Notes: a model not told the origin generated them from the sequence alone. A DNA stretch of 64,000 nt from Dillenia suffruticosa (GCA_033439265.1 JAVTVX010000024.1:14426001-14490000); one strand, 5' to 3'; positions 23,517 through 36,299 are shown, numbered from the stretch's first letter. Made by a program: numbers and translations.

Positions 23517-24041
23517 AAATCTAGTTGAGACTTGTGTTCGCCTAGTACCAGATTCATAGAAGACTAGTTTGTTAGATTCTTTTGGGTACTAGTCATCCTT
23601 TGGTTTAAGATATTAGTTGATCCAAATAGTGGCCAAATTTGAAACTATTTTGAAAACCTATTTTATACTATACATTTGTGGTTTAGGATTTGACTTTTGA
23701 CTATAGTTTGTATATATAAAATGAGGACATCCTTTTTATTCTTTTGAAAATTTTTGGGAATTGTGGTTTGTAGAATTTGATATAGATTCTTTGAGTAGGA
23801 ATTTGTTTTATATTTTGTAGATTTGATTGGAATGGTCAAGTTGGCCCTTTACATGCATGTTTTGAGTATAGTCGGACCAGGCTAATACTTTGTTTGTGCG
23901 ATTTATTGAATTATTTTTGAAAAATTGAAGATATCGACGAATGTTTTGTGGTATTTTAGTATATGGGTTAGGCTTACCCATATTTCGAAATAATTAGACG
24001 GTTGTGGCATGCAAGATTCGAGGGTCGGGCGTGACAGCATT

Positions 24042-25463
24042 ATAGGTACAAATTTCTATTATATTGGTCATCTCTCCTTGATTACTCATGGAGAAGGTGC
24101 TTGATAGCTAGGATTTTATAGAGCTCAATATACTAGTATTATTCTTATCAATGGAATATTATCTACGTACAAAACAAAAAAAAAATAAAAACTCCTATTG
24201 GTCCTTTTTTACATGCATAGCCCATTTCTGTTTTTGTTCTTGCTCTTGATGAATCTGTAACACTTTTCGATTTTGTCAAAATGTGAATTTTAGCTCCTTG
24301 AGGCTGGTTCAAGACCATTTATTGATCTCTTACATTTACACACTTTGGAACTATTTTGAGATTCAAAACTTCTAGGTTGTTTCATATAAATGTCCTCCTT
24401 AATATATCCATTAAGAAAGATTGTCTTACATCCATTTGCTAGACTTCATAGTGATGATGTGTAGTTATGGCCAATAAAATCTTCATTAATTTTAGGATAG
24501 CTACAAGTGAGAAAGTTTATACATAGCCAATTCCTTGCCTTTGATGATAACCTTTCACTTGTTCTCATTCGGACCACTTTATTATTTGTAGTCCCATTTA
24601 TTACAGTAAGTACAATACTTTTGGGTGGATTAACAAGATTCGAGACAGTTCAAGTACATAGAATCCATTTTGGATTGCATTGCCTCAAACCATTTTGAAG
24701 AGTTCATATTGAACATAGCCTCTTCATAAGTAGTAAGAATATCCTATGTTCACCATCTTCATGTACGAATAATTAAGTCTCATGGAAAAAGTCATATCTC
24801 TCTAGAAAGAGCTATACAACTTCTATGAGGAAAGATTACATCTTGAGAGGAACTAGGTTGTGTTCAGTTTGATCAACTTCCATTTAACGAGTAGGTTGGC
24901 AAGATGACTCTTCATCTAGCTCAGTCTTTATACTCACGCCTCATTCTTAGATAAACTCCATTTTAAGAATATTGCATCCGCACTTATTACGATTGTTTGT
25001 TAGTGGATAAGTAGAAAAAATTTCCAAAACTATCTTTAGAATACCTCACAGACTTTCATTTATTAGATTTGGGTACCAAGTTATCAATCTCTTGCGTTTT
25101 GACGTAGGCATGACAATCCCAAATCTTAACATGCTTAAGAATTAGGATTTTATCATGCCATAACTCGTATAAAGTGGTCGAGACCAATTTGAAATGTACT
25201 TTAATCATGATTTAAGTGATAGGTAATACATATCCTCAAAAAGAGATAAGTAAATCTATATAGTTCATCATGGATCGCATTATATCCAGTAGTGTGTGAT
25301 TCCTCCTATATGAGACTCCATTTTGTTTGGTGTATAATCCCATGTTCCTTAAAGAACTCATCAAACTCTGCACTTAAGTATTCTCCTTATCGATCAGATT
25401 AAAGGAATTTAATACTCTTTTTGGTTTGGTTTTCTACTTTTGATTTGAATTTCTTGAACTTTT
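24042..25463 (-). pseudogene. copia-1 integrase C-part to reverse transcriptase
   Basis: This is decayed minus-strand pol. From right to left it reads FEKFKKFKSKVENQTKKSIK (integrase core, before the RSDRGGEY position), then KQNGVSYRRNHTLLDIMRSM (the QQNGVAERRNRTLLDM block), then VHFKLVSTTLYELW and IWDCHAYVK. Near the left end comes LYVDN, the RT YVDD motif with the last Asp changed. Multiple stops and frameshifts are present and no open frame exceeds about 114 codons. The TAT element interrupts its right side at CAAAG and Tekay-A its left side. It would have encoded the copia Pol polyprotein. Confidence 0.78.
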
Positions 25464-26190
25464 CAAAGTGTTTAAGCCAAAAATGACTCCACAACAGATT
25501 ATTCTTCTGGCTTGAATAGGGAACCCATGAGGTGGTTTTTGTTAACTCGTGCTCAAAAAAGAATCCTACAAAAAACCTATCGAAGGTAGCTTCGACAGAG
25601 GAGACTCCGACACTCAAGTCAAAAGGAGTGGTTAAAAAGAGAAAAATTGAAAGAGTATGGGTTCTGTATAGTTTATGTGTCTCATGTGTAGAGTAAAAGA
25701 GGTGCATACCTAATAAGTTGTCTCTACTTTGTATACTTTGCATGTATAGGAGGTGCCATATGTGCTTAAGGGCGTAAAAACCCTAGTTTCGTTAGGGAGA
25801 GATCGTATAAGATCTCTCGAGATTACAGAAACTATAATGGTAAAACTTCTGTAGATTAAGGATCTTTTGAAATAGGAAATTTCTATTGCCATTGTAGGGA
25901 CCCGTGAAGGTCTGAATCACTAGGGGATTTACTTTCTTATGAGGAGAAATTGCAATAAATTTGTATCGGATTAGGAAAAATTTAAACTCATCAAAGATTT
26001 CTTTTTTATTGGATAACTATGACTAGAACTTGTTGGGTGACAACTATTGACTCTACAAGGTCTAAGAGATTGGAAAGCTCAAAGGCTAAAGGGTCTATCC
26101 AGCAATGGTCAAGAGATTGCTTGGTTTTGTATGGGCTTGGTTGTAGCCTAGTAGGCTTAGTAGAATTTGGGCTTCTGCGACTATGAATTA

Positions 26191-27788
26191 TGTTGACACT
26201 AAAAATAATAACCTAAAAGGGGGTGAATAGGTTATTTACAAATTTAGATTAATTACATGGATTTAAAACTTGATTTATACAAATAAACAAAGGAAAAAGC
26301 AAATAAAGATTCACACATACAATTTATAGTGGTTCCACTTTCTTGGTGTACGTCCACTCCCAAACTTTACATGGATTTTCAAATCCACTGCTCTATTCAA
26401 AAAATTACAAACTAGCTTCTGCTGGTGCAGTGAACCATACAAGCATTTTCCAAATACTTCAAATTGATTTTTCACACGATCAATAAAAAACCTAATATGA
26501 TATATCTCTTTTTCTCTTTTGCACTAACTCAGAATAATACAATTCTGATTTTACACAAGTAGAGAGAGAAAAATAAAAAGCAAAATAAAGTTAATGATCT
26601 TCAGAATACTCGTTATAGTGCAAATAAAGATCAAGACTTGTAGATGATGTTCAGAGTGTTGTTCTTTTGATTTTTGCAACGCTTCTCCTATGTTCTTCAA
26701 TCGATTTCATAGACGAGGAATAGAGTTTAGCCGTTGGACACCATTGAATGCATTTCAGTATTTAGTGAGATAGGTAAACAGTACAATAAATTCGCACCAG
26801 CTTTTCTGAACAAATGAACGTTAGACACAGCAGGTCGATCTATCGAGACTACAAGTAGACTTGTCTTTATAATTTGAATTCATGAGTTACCTAGATAGAT
26901 GTATAAGTCTACTTGTCAAGACTTTGAATGTGAGAGATAAGGGGACTTGTCTCCACCATAAGTAGTATTATCAATACATAAGCCTTCTTATAGAAATAAT
27001 GAGTCGCCTTAACCTTGACATTCATTTGCAAGACGGCTTCCATTTGTGGGTAAGATGACTTGTACGTATAATAAATTTAATTAGGTCATCTTATGAATTT
27101 ACCAAGTGACTTGTATTTTTATTCCTTATGCTTGGGTCGCCTTATACCTATGTTTAAGTCATCCTAGGTTTGTGCAGACATAAACTTCTACGACTTGTTT
27201 TTCATAAGTCATATTGTCCATTTTATGGAGGCAGCTTGTGCTTTTGTTTCTAGATTCTAAGTCGTCTTGTGCTCATAATTGGGTCACCTCATTTGTTGTG
27301 CAGAATAAATTTTCTGAGGCTTGAATGAGTTAGGTCATCTTGTGCCAATACTCAGATCACCCTAGGTTATTTGTGCAGGCAAGCTTTTGAGACTTAATTA
27401 CCTCAGGTCGTCTTGTATCAGATACTGAGTCATCCTAGGTTTAGTCAAGTTGTCTTGTATTTTCAATATAGTCGCTTTAGGTGTATGCAGACTTGAACTT
27501 CTGAGCCCTAAACTTGGCAGGTCGTCTTGCATGTTGTGCAGACATACACTTCTAAGGCTTGAATTCCTCAGGTCGTCTCATCCTAATGGTCAAATCGTCT
27601 TGAGTATTTGTACTTAACCATATTTCTCTCATTCATGTTCATAGGTCGTCTTGTGTGTATGAGTGAGGTGACTTGCATATCTAGAACCAATTTTAGTCAA
27701 TTTTTCTGATTTATTTCTAATTTAAATTAATTACTTGAAATCAAATTTTATTACTCTTAATAATTATCAAAACCTATTTTGTTCAACA
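26191..27788 (-). repeat. SIRE-like 3' LTR
   Basis: This 1598-bp LTR aligns with 52013-53632. A hand count over the outer 190 bases shows roughly 25 differences (about 88 percent identity). The stretch 26830-27690 is studded with TCGTCTTGT/GACTTGT motifs. Confidence 0.9.
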
Positions 27789-27806
27789 ATCCCCACTTTT
27801 TGATGA
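27789..27806 (-). other. SIRE-like polypurine tract
   Basis: On the minus strand this is CATCAAAAAGTGGGGAT running directly into the LTR start TGTTGAAC. It is the plus-strand primer and a recognisable trait of this copia lineage. Confidence 0.85.
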
Positions 27807-28594
27807 TGACAAAACCTAATTTGAAAAAATTGATAATATTGTTTTGAAAAATGTCCAAATGCTCCCCTTCAACCAATGTTATATCAATTCAAGTTTTGAA
27901 ATGCCTATGATTAGTCTCATTTCCCTTGAATATATTCATCATATGCTAAATATACTTAATCCTATGGTGTATATTATTGACATTCTATGGTTCTCCTCCT
28001 TTTTCTTTTGAATGCAACTACAATTTTTACCTATACAATTTTTCTTCAAGATTGAGTCATTGAAAAACATATTTTATCCTTACTCAATGCACACAAGTAC
28101 ATACTTCAATTGATATATGCAATTTGCGAACTTCCAATGAATGTCTTGAAATTTATCAATATATGTGCCATCAGTATATATATGCCAAACACACAATTAG
28201 AACAAAAATCAATATGTGCATATATAGATGCTAATGTCGATATCAACCAAAAATCACACCAAATGTCTTGCAATTTATCAATATATGTGCCATCAATATA
28301 TATATGCCAAAGATATGCTAATGCCAACCATTCAATATCAAACATATATGCATCTTAAAGATATGCCAATGCCAACCATTCAATATCAAACATTCAGTAT
28401 CAACCATATATGCATCTTTTCTCCCCCTTTTTGTCATCAACAAAATGAGTTAATATTGTCATTAGATAATGAAGGTTTCTTTACAAGAGAGCAAAAAATA
28501 CAAAAGCAACAACCAAAGTACACAAGAAAGTAAAACTAAAGAGAGTTATAAAAAGATGGTTTCTTTACAATCTGAAAGAAAAATGTAGATTTCC
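27807..28594. other. SIRE-like 3' untranslated region with short repeats
   Basis: No gene is seen here. At 28125-28420, ATATATGTGCCATCA, CCAATGCCAACCATTCAATA and similar phrases recur two or three times, giving a patch of diverged 30-130-bp direct repeats. The small frames on both strands (for example 28110-28358 and 28106-28345) are by-products of these repeats. Confidence 0.6.
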
Positions 28595-29437
28595 TTAGAC
28601 TCGTAGCTCATCAGATGGATTGATGGAAGGGTCTATTGGTGGAGAGTTTAGAGGAATATTCCGATCTTTTTGAATCAAGGATTCCAAGGAAGTCATTTTG
28701 TCATGAAGGGTCTTGTTCCGATCTTCTAATTCAGTCAATCTTGCATGAGTGTGAGAATTTTGATATTCAATCTTTAGGAGTTGTGACTGAATATGCACCA
28801 GGGAGCCCCAAATCATGTCTATGGTGACTTCAGAAGATGGAATGGATGTGGATGGAGCACCATAGGAAGGAGTAATTTGAAGAGATTGGTTTCAAATCTC
28901 ATTGGATGGATATCCCCAAATTCTTTACATTTAAGTCTACTTCACTTATTTCTGACAAATTGGCATGCTTAAACACAATCCTAGTACACTCTATTTGAGT
29001 CATCTTCATATATTTCTCACATCGAGTAGAAGAAGTCCACTCTAAATTACACATCATGTACATTTCTTTGGGAGTGAGCATGATTGGCTTTTCCTTAATG
29101 TGTGTCTTAAAAGTACATGATTCTATTCCCATGGGAAGGTTGTAGTGAGTCTCAAGCACATGGTTTTTGGTTTATTCAACTACTTCTATATTGTTGTAAA
29201 ATTTCCTAACCAATATGTCATACACATCTTCATTCGGGTGTATCAATGAACTAGGCAAGATATGTGAGAGGTGCTCTTCATATGGAAACTCAATTTTCTT
29301 AAGAAAATCTCAATCAATGGGTCTCCCTAAATTGAACTTTCTTTAAGAAAAATTGGAAGTAAAGGAGTTACTTTTCTCTAGGGAAGGAAAGTCACTTTCA
29401 TTGAATTTGGCTAGATTTTTCATTTTCGGTGCCATCG
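28595..29437 (-). pseudogene. SIRE-like extra ORF downstream of pol, broken
   Basis: On the minus strand an ATG at about 29435 opens MAPKMKNLAKFNESDF. With three or more in-frame stops, a coding-like sequence then continues through FPYEEHLSHILPSSLIHPNE, the block at 28899-29159 (LPMGIESCTFKTHIKEK, YMMCNLEWTSSTRCEKY), and 28595-28816, whose HARLTELEDRNKTLHDKMTS looks like a coiled coil. It lies between RNase H and the 3' LTR, where SIRE/Maximus elements often carry an extra frame, sometimes called env-like. I see no convincing signal peptide or membrane segment, and I do not assign a function. Confidence 0.5.
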
Positions 29438-29759
29438 AAAGTGCTTGTGTTCTTGCGTATTAAAGTTGAGAAACTTTGGGAGGTTAGGGTTTTTAAAGTT
29501 CAAATGAGATCTCTTCGAGTTTCTCCAAATGGATGTGATTGTTCAGATGAGGAGAGTGATAAAAGTTCGATGAAAGGTGTGAGAGAGTATGAGGAGAAGA
29601 CTATTCGTGAAGAGACACCTAGGGTTAGGGTTTTTAATTTTGGGGGAAACATATAGAGGGAATGTCAATGGGTCACAAATTTAAACCATGATTGTTAGAC
29701 TTGGGTCGGATTTGGATTCTTGGTAGAGATGGAATAGATTTAGATTTAGGATTTTGAAT
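29438..29759. other. SIRE-like spacer
   Basis: No recognisable product is seen here. A 75-codon plus-strand frame (29429-29656) is antisense to the element and shows no domain. Confidence 0.4.
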
Positions 29760-30275
29760 TGAGTCCATTCAATGAGCTACTTGAGTCGCCTTCATAAGAT
29801 CGAAGAACCGACTTGTCTTATTGCACAAGGCGACTTGCACTGGATTGCAAGGCGTCTTATGTGAGAAATCTTTAAACATAAGCCTATTAAGACGCCTTCC
29901 CAATTGACTAAGTCGCCTTGACCATGTCTGTAATAAGAGTTTCTATGACTCGACTATGACGAGTCGTCTTGTATTAATGACAAGACGATTTGTATGGTCA
30001 AATTTTATGCATAAGGCGATTTATTATTTCAACAAGTCTGCTTCTTATATGCAAGTTGTCTTCTCAATTTGTTAGGATGACCTATCAGTGTTTTCTGAGT
30101 CACTTTTGTGACTAAGAGTTAAGGAGTCGCCTTAGTCTTATAATAGGACAACTTACTAAATCCCATTCTCCTTCACAGGACGACTTGTTCTTAAAACAAG
30201 ACGATTTGTCATATCAATTTCGGATCTCTAAGGCGACTTGCTCATCTTGTAAGACGACCTGTCTCTTGGTCAAAT
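29760..30275. repeat. field of palindromic AAGNCGNCTT motifs
   Basis: Within about 510 bases there are roughly twenty near-copies of a short motif in both orientations, such as GAGTCGCCTT, AAGGCGACTTG, GAGTCGTCTTGT, ACAAGACGATTTGT, AGGACGACTTG and AAGACGACCTG. The core AAG-N-CG-N-CTT is its own reverse complement. The same motif is frequent in both LTRs of the element. It lies between the RNase H end and the extra ORF. Confidence 0.75.
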
Positions 30276-30399
30276 TTCATGACTACGAAATTTCTTAAAA
30301 CTTCTCTTATAATTATAATCTTTCTATGATTATAGATTGAGTTTATATATATTTAAATCAAGAATTCACTCCATCATTTCCAATTCTCTTCTTAGATTG

Positions 30400-31632
30400 T
30401 AAAATCTTTCTCTATCCAAAGGTTTTGTAAAAATATCCGCAATTTGTTTTTCGGTTTTGACATATTCTTTTATCCTTTTTAAGTACATATTCTAAAATTA
30501 TATCATTTTTAAGTACATAGTCTCTAATAAAATGATATCTAACTTCAATGTGTTTAGTTTTAGAATGATATACTGGATTTTTTGTCAAATTTATTGCACT
30601 AGTATTATCAATTTTTATTGGAATATTTTCAAATTCCAAACCATAATCCTCAAGTTGCTGTTTGATCCATAGGATTTGTGCACTACATTGTCCTGCAACC
30701 ACATACTTTGCTTATGTGGTTGATGTAGTAATATTATTTTACTTTTTAGAGCACCAAGATACTAATATGTTTCCAAAAAATTGACAAGTGCCACTTGTAC
30801 TTTTTCTATCCACTTTATATCCAGCAAAATCAGCATCCGAATATCCATATAGAGTAAAAGCTGAATTCATATCATACCATAACCCCAAATTACATGTGTC
30901 CTGTAAATATCTTAGAATTTTCTTAACAGCAGCTAAGTGAGATTCTTTAGAATTAGATTGAAATCTAGCACACAAGTACACACTAAATAGAATATCAGGT
31001 CTAGATGTAGTTAGATATAGAAGAGACCCAATCATACTTCTATATAGTTTTTGACATACTTCCTTACCTTTTTCATCTTTGTCTAGCTTAACCGATGTAC
31101 TCATTAGTGTGACATATCCTTTGGCATCATTAAATCCAAATTTTTTGATCAATTTCTTAGCAAATTTGGATTGACTAATAAATATACCCTCTTTTGTTTG
31201 TTTTATTTGCAAACCAAGAAAATAATTTAGCTTACTCATCATACTAATTTCAAATTCCACATGCATAGACTTAGCAAATTCTTGACAAATATTTTCATTT
31301 GTTGCTCCAAATACTATGTCATCTACATAGATTTGACCTATTAGGATTTCTTTACTTTTTCTTTTAATTAACAAAATTGTATCAACTTTTCCTCTTTTAA
31401 ACTCATTTTCAATAAGAAAATTGCTAAGTTTCTCATACCAAACTCTTGGAATTTGTTTTAGACCATACAAAACTTTCGATAATTTAAACACATAATCCGA
31501 GTGCTTTGGATGCTCAAATTGAAGTGGTTGTTCTACAAAAATGGTCTCATTTAACACACCATTTAGGAAAGCACTTTTGACATCCATTTGATTTAATTTG
31601 AAGTTCATATAACACGCAAAAGAGAGTAGCAT
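30400..31632 (-). pseudogene. SIRE-like RT and RNase H
   Basis: The open stretch 30739-31632 encodes copia RT from FKLNQMDVKSAFLNG through QIYVDDIVFGAT (YVDD present), LGLQIKQTKEGIFISQSKF and LYLTTSRPDI, then the RNase H start GYSDADFAGYKVDRKSTSG ending SWCSKK. Two stops follow, and the rest of RNase H resumes at 30702-30412 (AQILWIKQQLEDYG, KIDNTSAINLTKNPVYHSK, KHIEVRYHFIRD). The RNase H D and E/D positions are partly kept. It makes and processes cDNA in the intact family. This is the longest surviving open piece of the element. Confidence 0.88.
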
Positions 31633-33049
31633 CCTGATAGTTCTGATCTAACTATCGAAGCATATGTCTCATCATAATTAGTCATTTCTTCTTGACTATA
31701 CCCTTGAGCCACCAATCTAGCTTTACTCCTAGTGATTGTCCCATGTTCATCTAGTTTCTTCTTAAACACCCATTTGTCTCTATCACAGATTGGTCATTTG
31801 GTTTAAGAACCAATTCCTATACTTCATTCCTTTCAAACTGATTTAGCTCTTCTTCATAGTTAGAATCTAATTTTCTTCACTTAGAGGTTCATCAACATTT
31901 TTAGGTTTAATTTGAGAGATGAAGGCTACAAATTCACATTGATTTTGAGTTGAATATCTAGTTCAAACTCCAACTTCTATATCTCCAATTATATTTTCTA
32001 CATTGACACTCCTTCTTACGGTTGGGAATTTTATCTCATGCTCTTCTTGTTGTTCAAGATTTGATTGATTTTTTTTCAACTCTACCTCCATTGGATTCTT
32101 CCTTAACTTCTTTATTTTCCATTGTCTCTTGTTCTAGAATTTGTTCTGCTTCTTGAATTTCATCATCAAAACTTCTTTTATTTGAGAGGTCACTTTCATC
32201 AAAGTTTACATAAATTGATTTCTCAACAATCATTGTTCTCTTATTATATATTCTATATGATTCACTAGAGATTGAGTATCCTAGAAATATAGTTTCATCA
32301 TTTTTTGCTTCAAATTTCCATAGGTTATCTTTTCCATTGTTCAGCATATAACATTTACATCTAAAGACATGAAAAAAACCAATGTTAGGCTTTCTTTCCT
32401 TATATAGTTTATAGGAAATTTTCTTAAAAATTGATCTAATTAATACTTTATTAAGAATGTAACAAACTGTATTAACATATTTAGCCCAAAAATATTTGGG
32501 TGAATTAAGCTCACATAGCATAGTCTGAGCCATTTTTTTTTCTAAAGTTCAATTTTTTCTCTTCACAACACCATTTTGTTGAGATGTTCTAAACGTTGAG
32601 AAATTGTAAAATATTCCATTTTCATCACAATATTCTTGCAAAGATTTATTCTTAAATTCTTTGCCATGATCACTTCTAATACTATTAATTGTGCACCCTT
32701 TTTCATTTTGAATTTTTCTACACAATTTAATGAATATACTGCATGCTTCTTCCTTTTTGGCTAAAAATAATACCCAATTATATCTTGAATAATCATCAGT
32801 TATTACAAAGCTATATTATTTTCCTCCTAAACATTGTGTTCTAGTTGGGCCAAAAAGGTCCATGTGAAGTAATTCTAATGGTTTAGATGTGAAGACTACA
32901 TTTTTAGATTTAAAGGAAGATTTGATATGTTTTCCCTTCATACAAATATCACATAATTTGTTCTTTTTATATTTTAATTTTGGAATTCCCTTAACAAGAT
33001 CTTTTCTAATTAGTTTTGAAATTAAATCTATGTTTGCATGTCCTAGTCT
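31633..33049 (-). pseudogene. SIRE-like integrase, C-terminal side of the Tekay-C break
   Basis: Reading leftward, RRLGHANIDLISKLIRK and CDICMKGKHIKSSFKSK give the HHCC pre-integrase finger (33049-32880), followed by LLHMDLFGPTRTQ with the first catalytic Asp. At about 32565 the block SQQNGVVKRKN has Lys where the catalytic Glu of the DDE triad belongs (GVVERKN in relatives). MAQTMLCELNSPKYFWAKYV and IFLGYSISSESYRIYNKRT follow (32533-32054). Then comes a decayed link to RT (31633-32050), where VFKKKLDEHG-like and KARLVAQG-like blocks are scrambled by stops. The frame is broken in at least four places. Confidence 0.85.
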
Positions 33050-33054
33050 CCTAT

Positions 33055-36000
33055 TGTCATGCCCTGAATCGGGGTTGTAAACAGCCATCTGTTGTCCTAG
33101 ATGCCTACTACATTCTATAGAAAATCAGGTAGAACATCTCCATATTTCGGGGTCTCCCATATACAAACCGACCTGTATATTAATGATCATCCTGCCACCT
33201 AAATAAACGGGCCAACTCGACCTAACAACAAATCAACCACATTCATATAATACCAATCAATCCACAGCGTACAAATCAGGACAACGCAAGGCTATCATGA
33301 ATACAAGTAGTTCTAGCCACAGACCTCTACTGTCATGCCCATCTAAAGCATGAGTAGCCTCCACACCGAACGAACCTAAAATTTTTGTGCATGTGTACAT
33401 CGAATTCCAAGTTAAGAAGTTAAATGCTTTCAAGTGCCTCAGTGCAGGTGTAATGAGTTAATATGAGAGTTTCACAAATAAATATCAATAATTTATACAG
33501 TCATCCCATAAAATGTACATGTTTATCAATATACCTCAATATCAAGATCTCGCAGGGTCGATATACAACACAGATCTCATATTTCAAATGAAATTTAGAT
33601 GTCACCGTAGTGAATACATAAATCCACAAATACGCGACACAGACGTGTCGCTCTATCACAATAATCCTGTCTGAGAAAGGAAAGGAGAATGATGAGTATC
33701 AAGGGAGATACACAGTGAGTGAGAGGATCAATATCAAGCATAAATAGTATGTGTGAGTCATTAGAGTGTCAAACATGATTATTTGTAAACAATAATTCAC
33801 ATTTCGTAGAAAAACATGGTATGTTCAGTAAAATGAAATCATTTAGTCCATCACACGGCATTATACATATATGCATCCATTCAAAATCAAGTATTTCTAG
33901 AGCAAGCCAAATATGATCCTGGCAAAGGTCAACTATGACTAATGACAGGCGCATCGGGGGATTTATTATGCATAAATGTTCAAAAGTCGCTCTCTACCCT
34001 GACGTTGGCCATGAGCTTCACCGAGGCTAGCTCATACACAGATCGGATCACGTATAGGACCCTGCCCGGTGCTAGACAGTGGCGTTACACATGTCCTCCC
34101 CCTTACGGGTTCAACCGGCCGTGCCTATAACAATATACCAGAGGTTTGCGGGTACCTTCGTGCGAAGTGTACCTAGACGCATACTCGGCGCCATAACAAA
34201 TATCCCTCGTAGCTACTGTCGTCCTCTCGGGATTCAATCATATCATAACAGTCATCCCACAGCCACACGGCCCCAAATCAGTGATATAGAAACCATAGCG
34301 CTCAATAAATCTGTCATATTGGGTCATATGACATTAAACATGTGAAAATCATAAAACATGGCACCATTTTAGTTGAATCAAATTTATGGATGCATATTCA
34401 TAGAAAACATGAGTTCACGACACTCCAATAGTCACAAAACAAATTCAAAATTTAGTGGCACACGTCGAGTCATATATGTCAAAAGTATGTTTTGTGGAGG
34501 GTATAGCACTCCCAAATGAACCTCAATTGCGATGTATCGAGCTCTCTTTAATGGCTTGAGCAAAAGTCACCTAACAAGTTCACTCATAGTTCTCCACTTT
34601 GGTGTCACTTTTCGCAGTCCTACGAATATTTGCATAACATTTTATATATCAGTCCAAATCAAGCGAAATGTTGATATATTGTAGCTAAGAGGGATATCTA
34701 CAGCTTTTATTCTTTGCGCTTGCCCAAACTAGGACTGGAAGAGGGTTGTGTTTATACTCTGTTCTTAGGGTTCGAAACGGGATAACCTTCTGTTAAGTTT
34801 CAAAAAACATTGCCATAACTTTTGATGCAGGAATCGGATTAAGGTGATTCTTATGTCGTTGGAAAGATAAGACCCAGATCTACAAATTACATAACTGGAG
34901 CATTTGCTAATTCATACCATAAGACACCTAAAAATAGAGGCTAAGTCACTAACAGAAACAGAGCTAAAGCAGGACAGAACAAAAATTTCTGTGCAGAAAT
35001 CCAATTCTCATTAGAATGCAACGAATCATATCCCATTTTAAAGCTCTATGCGTCTAGTTTCACCTGAAATTAACCTAGCTTAGTTAGCCTTTGTGCAGAA
35101 AATGTTATGACCAAAATATCACAGTATGGTCAGAATGTCCTATTTGCAGAAATGTCTAAAGTTTTCATTTAAATTTCTTGGCCAAGCAAGGTTCATATTT
35201 TTCTGTACTCATTCCTCATGTTCTAATGGGTTCCACTTAGGCTCTAGGTTATAGAATCATGTTCACAACATCACATTCAAGCATTCATACAAAGCCCTGA
35301 AAAAAGAATTCAACAAGTGTAGAATTTCTTACCTCCTTGAAGGTTTTAGTCTCTCTCTAGATCCACTTGGTTAGGCTTCTCCTTTCCTCCCAATTTTTGG
35401 ATATGTTAGACTCTTGGGTGTGGGTAGAAGAACCCCATAGCTCAATGGAAGGATGGTGCTGGAAAAATTGAAGACCCAAGCCTTAGTGACTGACGGGTAT
35501 GAGGAAGAAAGAAAATGGAGTTTTCTTGGTTTTTCCTTGGGTGCCTCATAGCTGTTGGAAGGGTGAAGAAGAGAACAAGACTTGCGTTTTTGTTCTCTCA
35601 CTGTCCCACAAGTCAAGCTTCCATTAATTGCTTCATTAAATGCCTTGTCTCCGAATCACCTAATCGAATGGCTTAAGATTTTCTACATTTTCTCCATTCA
35701 ACTTCCACCATTGATTTAATTTCAATAAGTCAAATACCACTATGCTTGAATAGTATCTTTTTAAATTTGTGTGAAAATTTTTACCTCGATTTTCATGTAA
35801 CGCGCAGCAGGGTCAACATTCGACTCGAAATCCGAGAAAATTCAAATTTACCCATTTGATTTAGTTTTTCGCACTGAATCTAATAGAATTGGTTTCGCAC
35901 GTAGATGAAGTCATTTTACCTTCCAAATCGCCCTTAAACGCATTAGGGTTTTTAGAATGGTTTTGTTTTCCACCTTGCTATTTGCCAAAATTCCTTGACC

Positions 36001-36240
36001 CTTGACTTCTAGGGTGGATTTTTGCATGTGTAAATCTGACGGCATCAAATTTGCACGCGTGGATTTTAAAATGGCATGGAGGGGAAAATTTTTAACTCCC
36101 GACAATTTCGCCAAAAATTTTTAAGAATATTATAAATCGAAAAAATTTCTGAATGACTTTTCTCGATATGAAAATGAAAACATATCATATATAGAATAAT
36201 GAGAAGTACAATATACAATACACCGAGTGTCGGTGTTATA
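33055..36240 (-). repeat. Tekay-C 3' LTR
   Basis: This 3186-bp LTR ends ...GGCATGACA and starts TATAACACCG (first G mutated) on the minus strand. Compared with the 5' LTR it keeps a 198-bp stretch at 35043-35240 that is missing there, and lacks a 66-bp stretch present at 48055-48120. Confidence 0.9.
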
Positions 36241-36258
36241 TTTTCTAACCCTTAGAAA
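36241..36258 (-). other. Tekay-C polypurine tract
   Basis: On the minus strand this is TTTCTAAGGGTTAGAAAA, next to the 3' LTR and directly comparable to the Tekay-B tract TTTAGGGGGTTAGGAAAA. Confidence 0.83.
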
Positions 36259-36299
36259 CAAGTTTCGTCATCGAAACTAAAAGAAAGCTATACAGTAAA

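Larger units (their letters stand above)
2286..24036 (+). mobile_element. Tekay-A, Ty3/gypsy Tekay-like retrotransposon, gutted and twice invaded
   Basis: The element runs from TGTAACACCC at 2286 to GTGACA at 24036, with near-identical 5-bp flanks GCTTT (2281-2285) and GCATT (24037-24041). Long LTRs (about 2.6 kb without insertions), an initiator-Met-type primer site, a Gag remnant and a chromodomain remnant before the polypurine tract fit the Tekay/Del type of chromovirus. The internal region is only 3.8 kb, and recognisable protease, RT, RNase H and integrase are missing. CACTA-2 sits in the 5' LTR and Tekay-B in the 3' LTR. Each LTR serves as the empty site for the insertion in the other, so both insertions came after Tekay-A. 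Confidence 0.88.
10014..24036 (+). repeat. Tekay-A 3' LTR (split by Tekay-B)
   Basis: The LTR parts are 10014-12116 and 23522-24036, together about 2.6 kb. It starts TGTAATACCG and ends GGGCGTGACA. The join across Tekay-B matches the unbroken sequence of the 5' LTR near 5660-5690 (ACAGACGAAGTCTATTTGAG compared with ACAAAGGAAATCTAGTTGAG). It lacks CACTA-2 and so preserves that element's empty site. Confidence 0.87.

Noticed and set aside
28106-28533. Overlapping frames on both strands rich in YIC/IYMP phrases
   Set aside because: Low-complexity direct repeats in the SIRE-like 3' untranslated region generate open frames on both strands.
29760-30275. CRISPR-like array suggested by recurring short palindromes
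   Set aside because: Spacing is irregular, the motifs are degenerate and in both orientations, there are no constant-length spacers, and the context is a plant retrotransposon.
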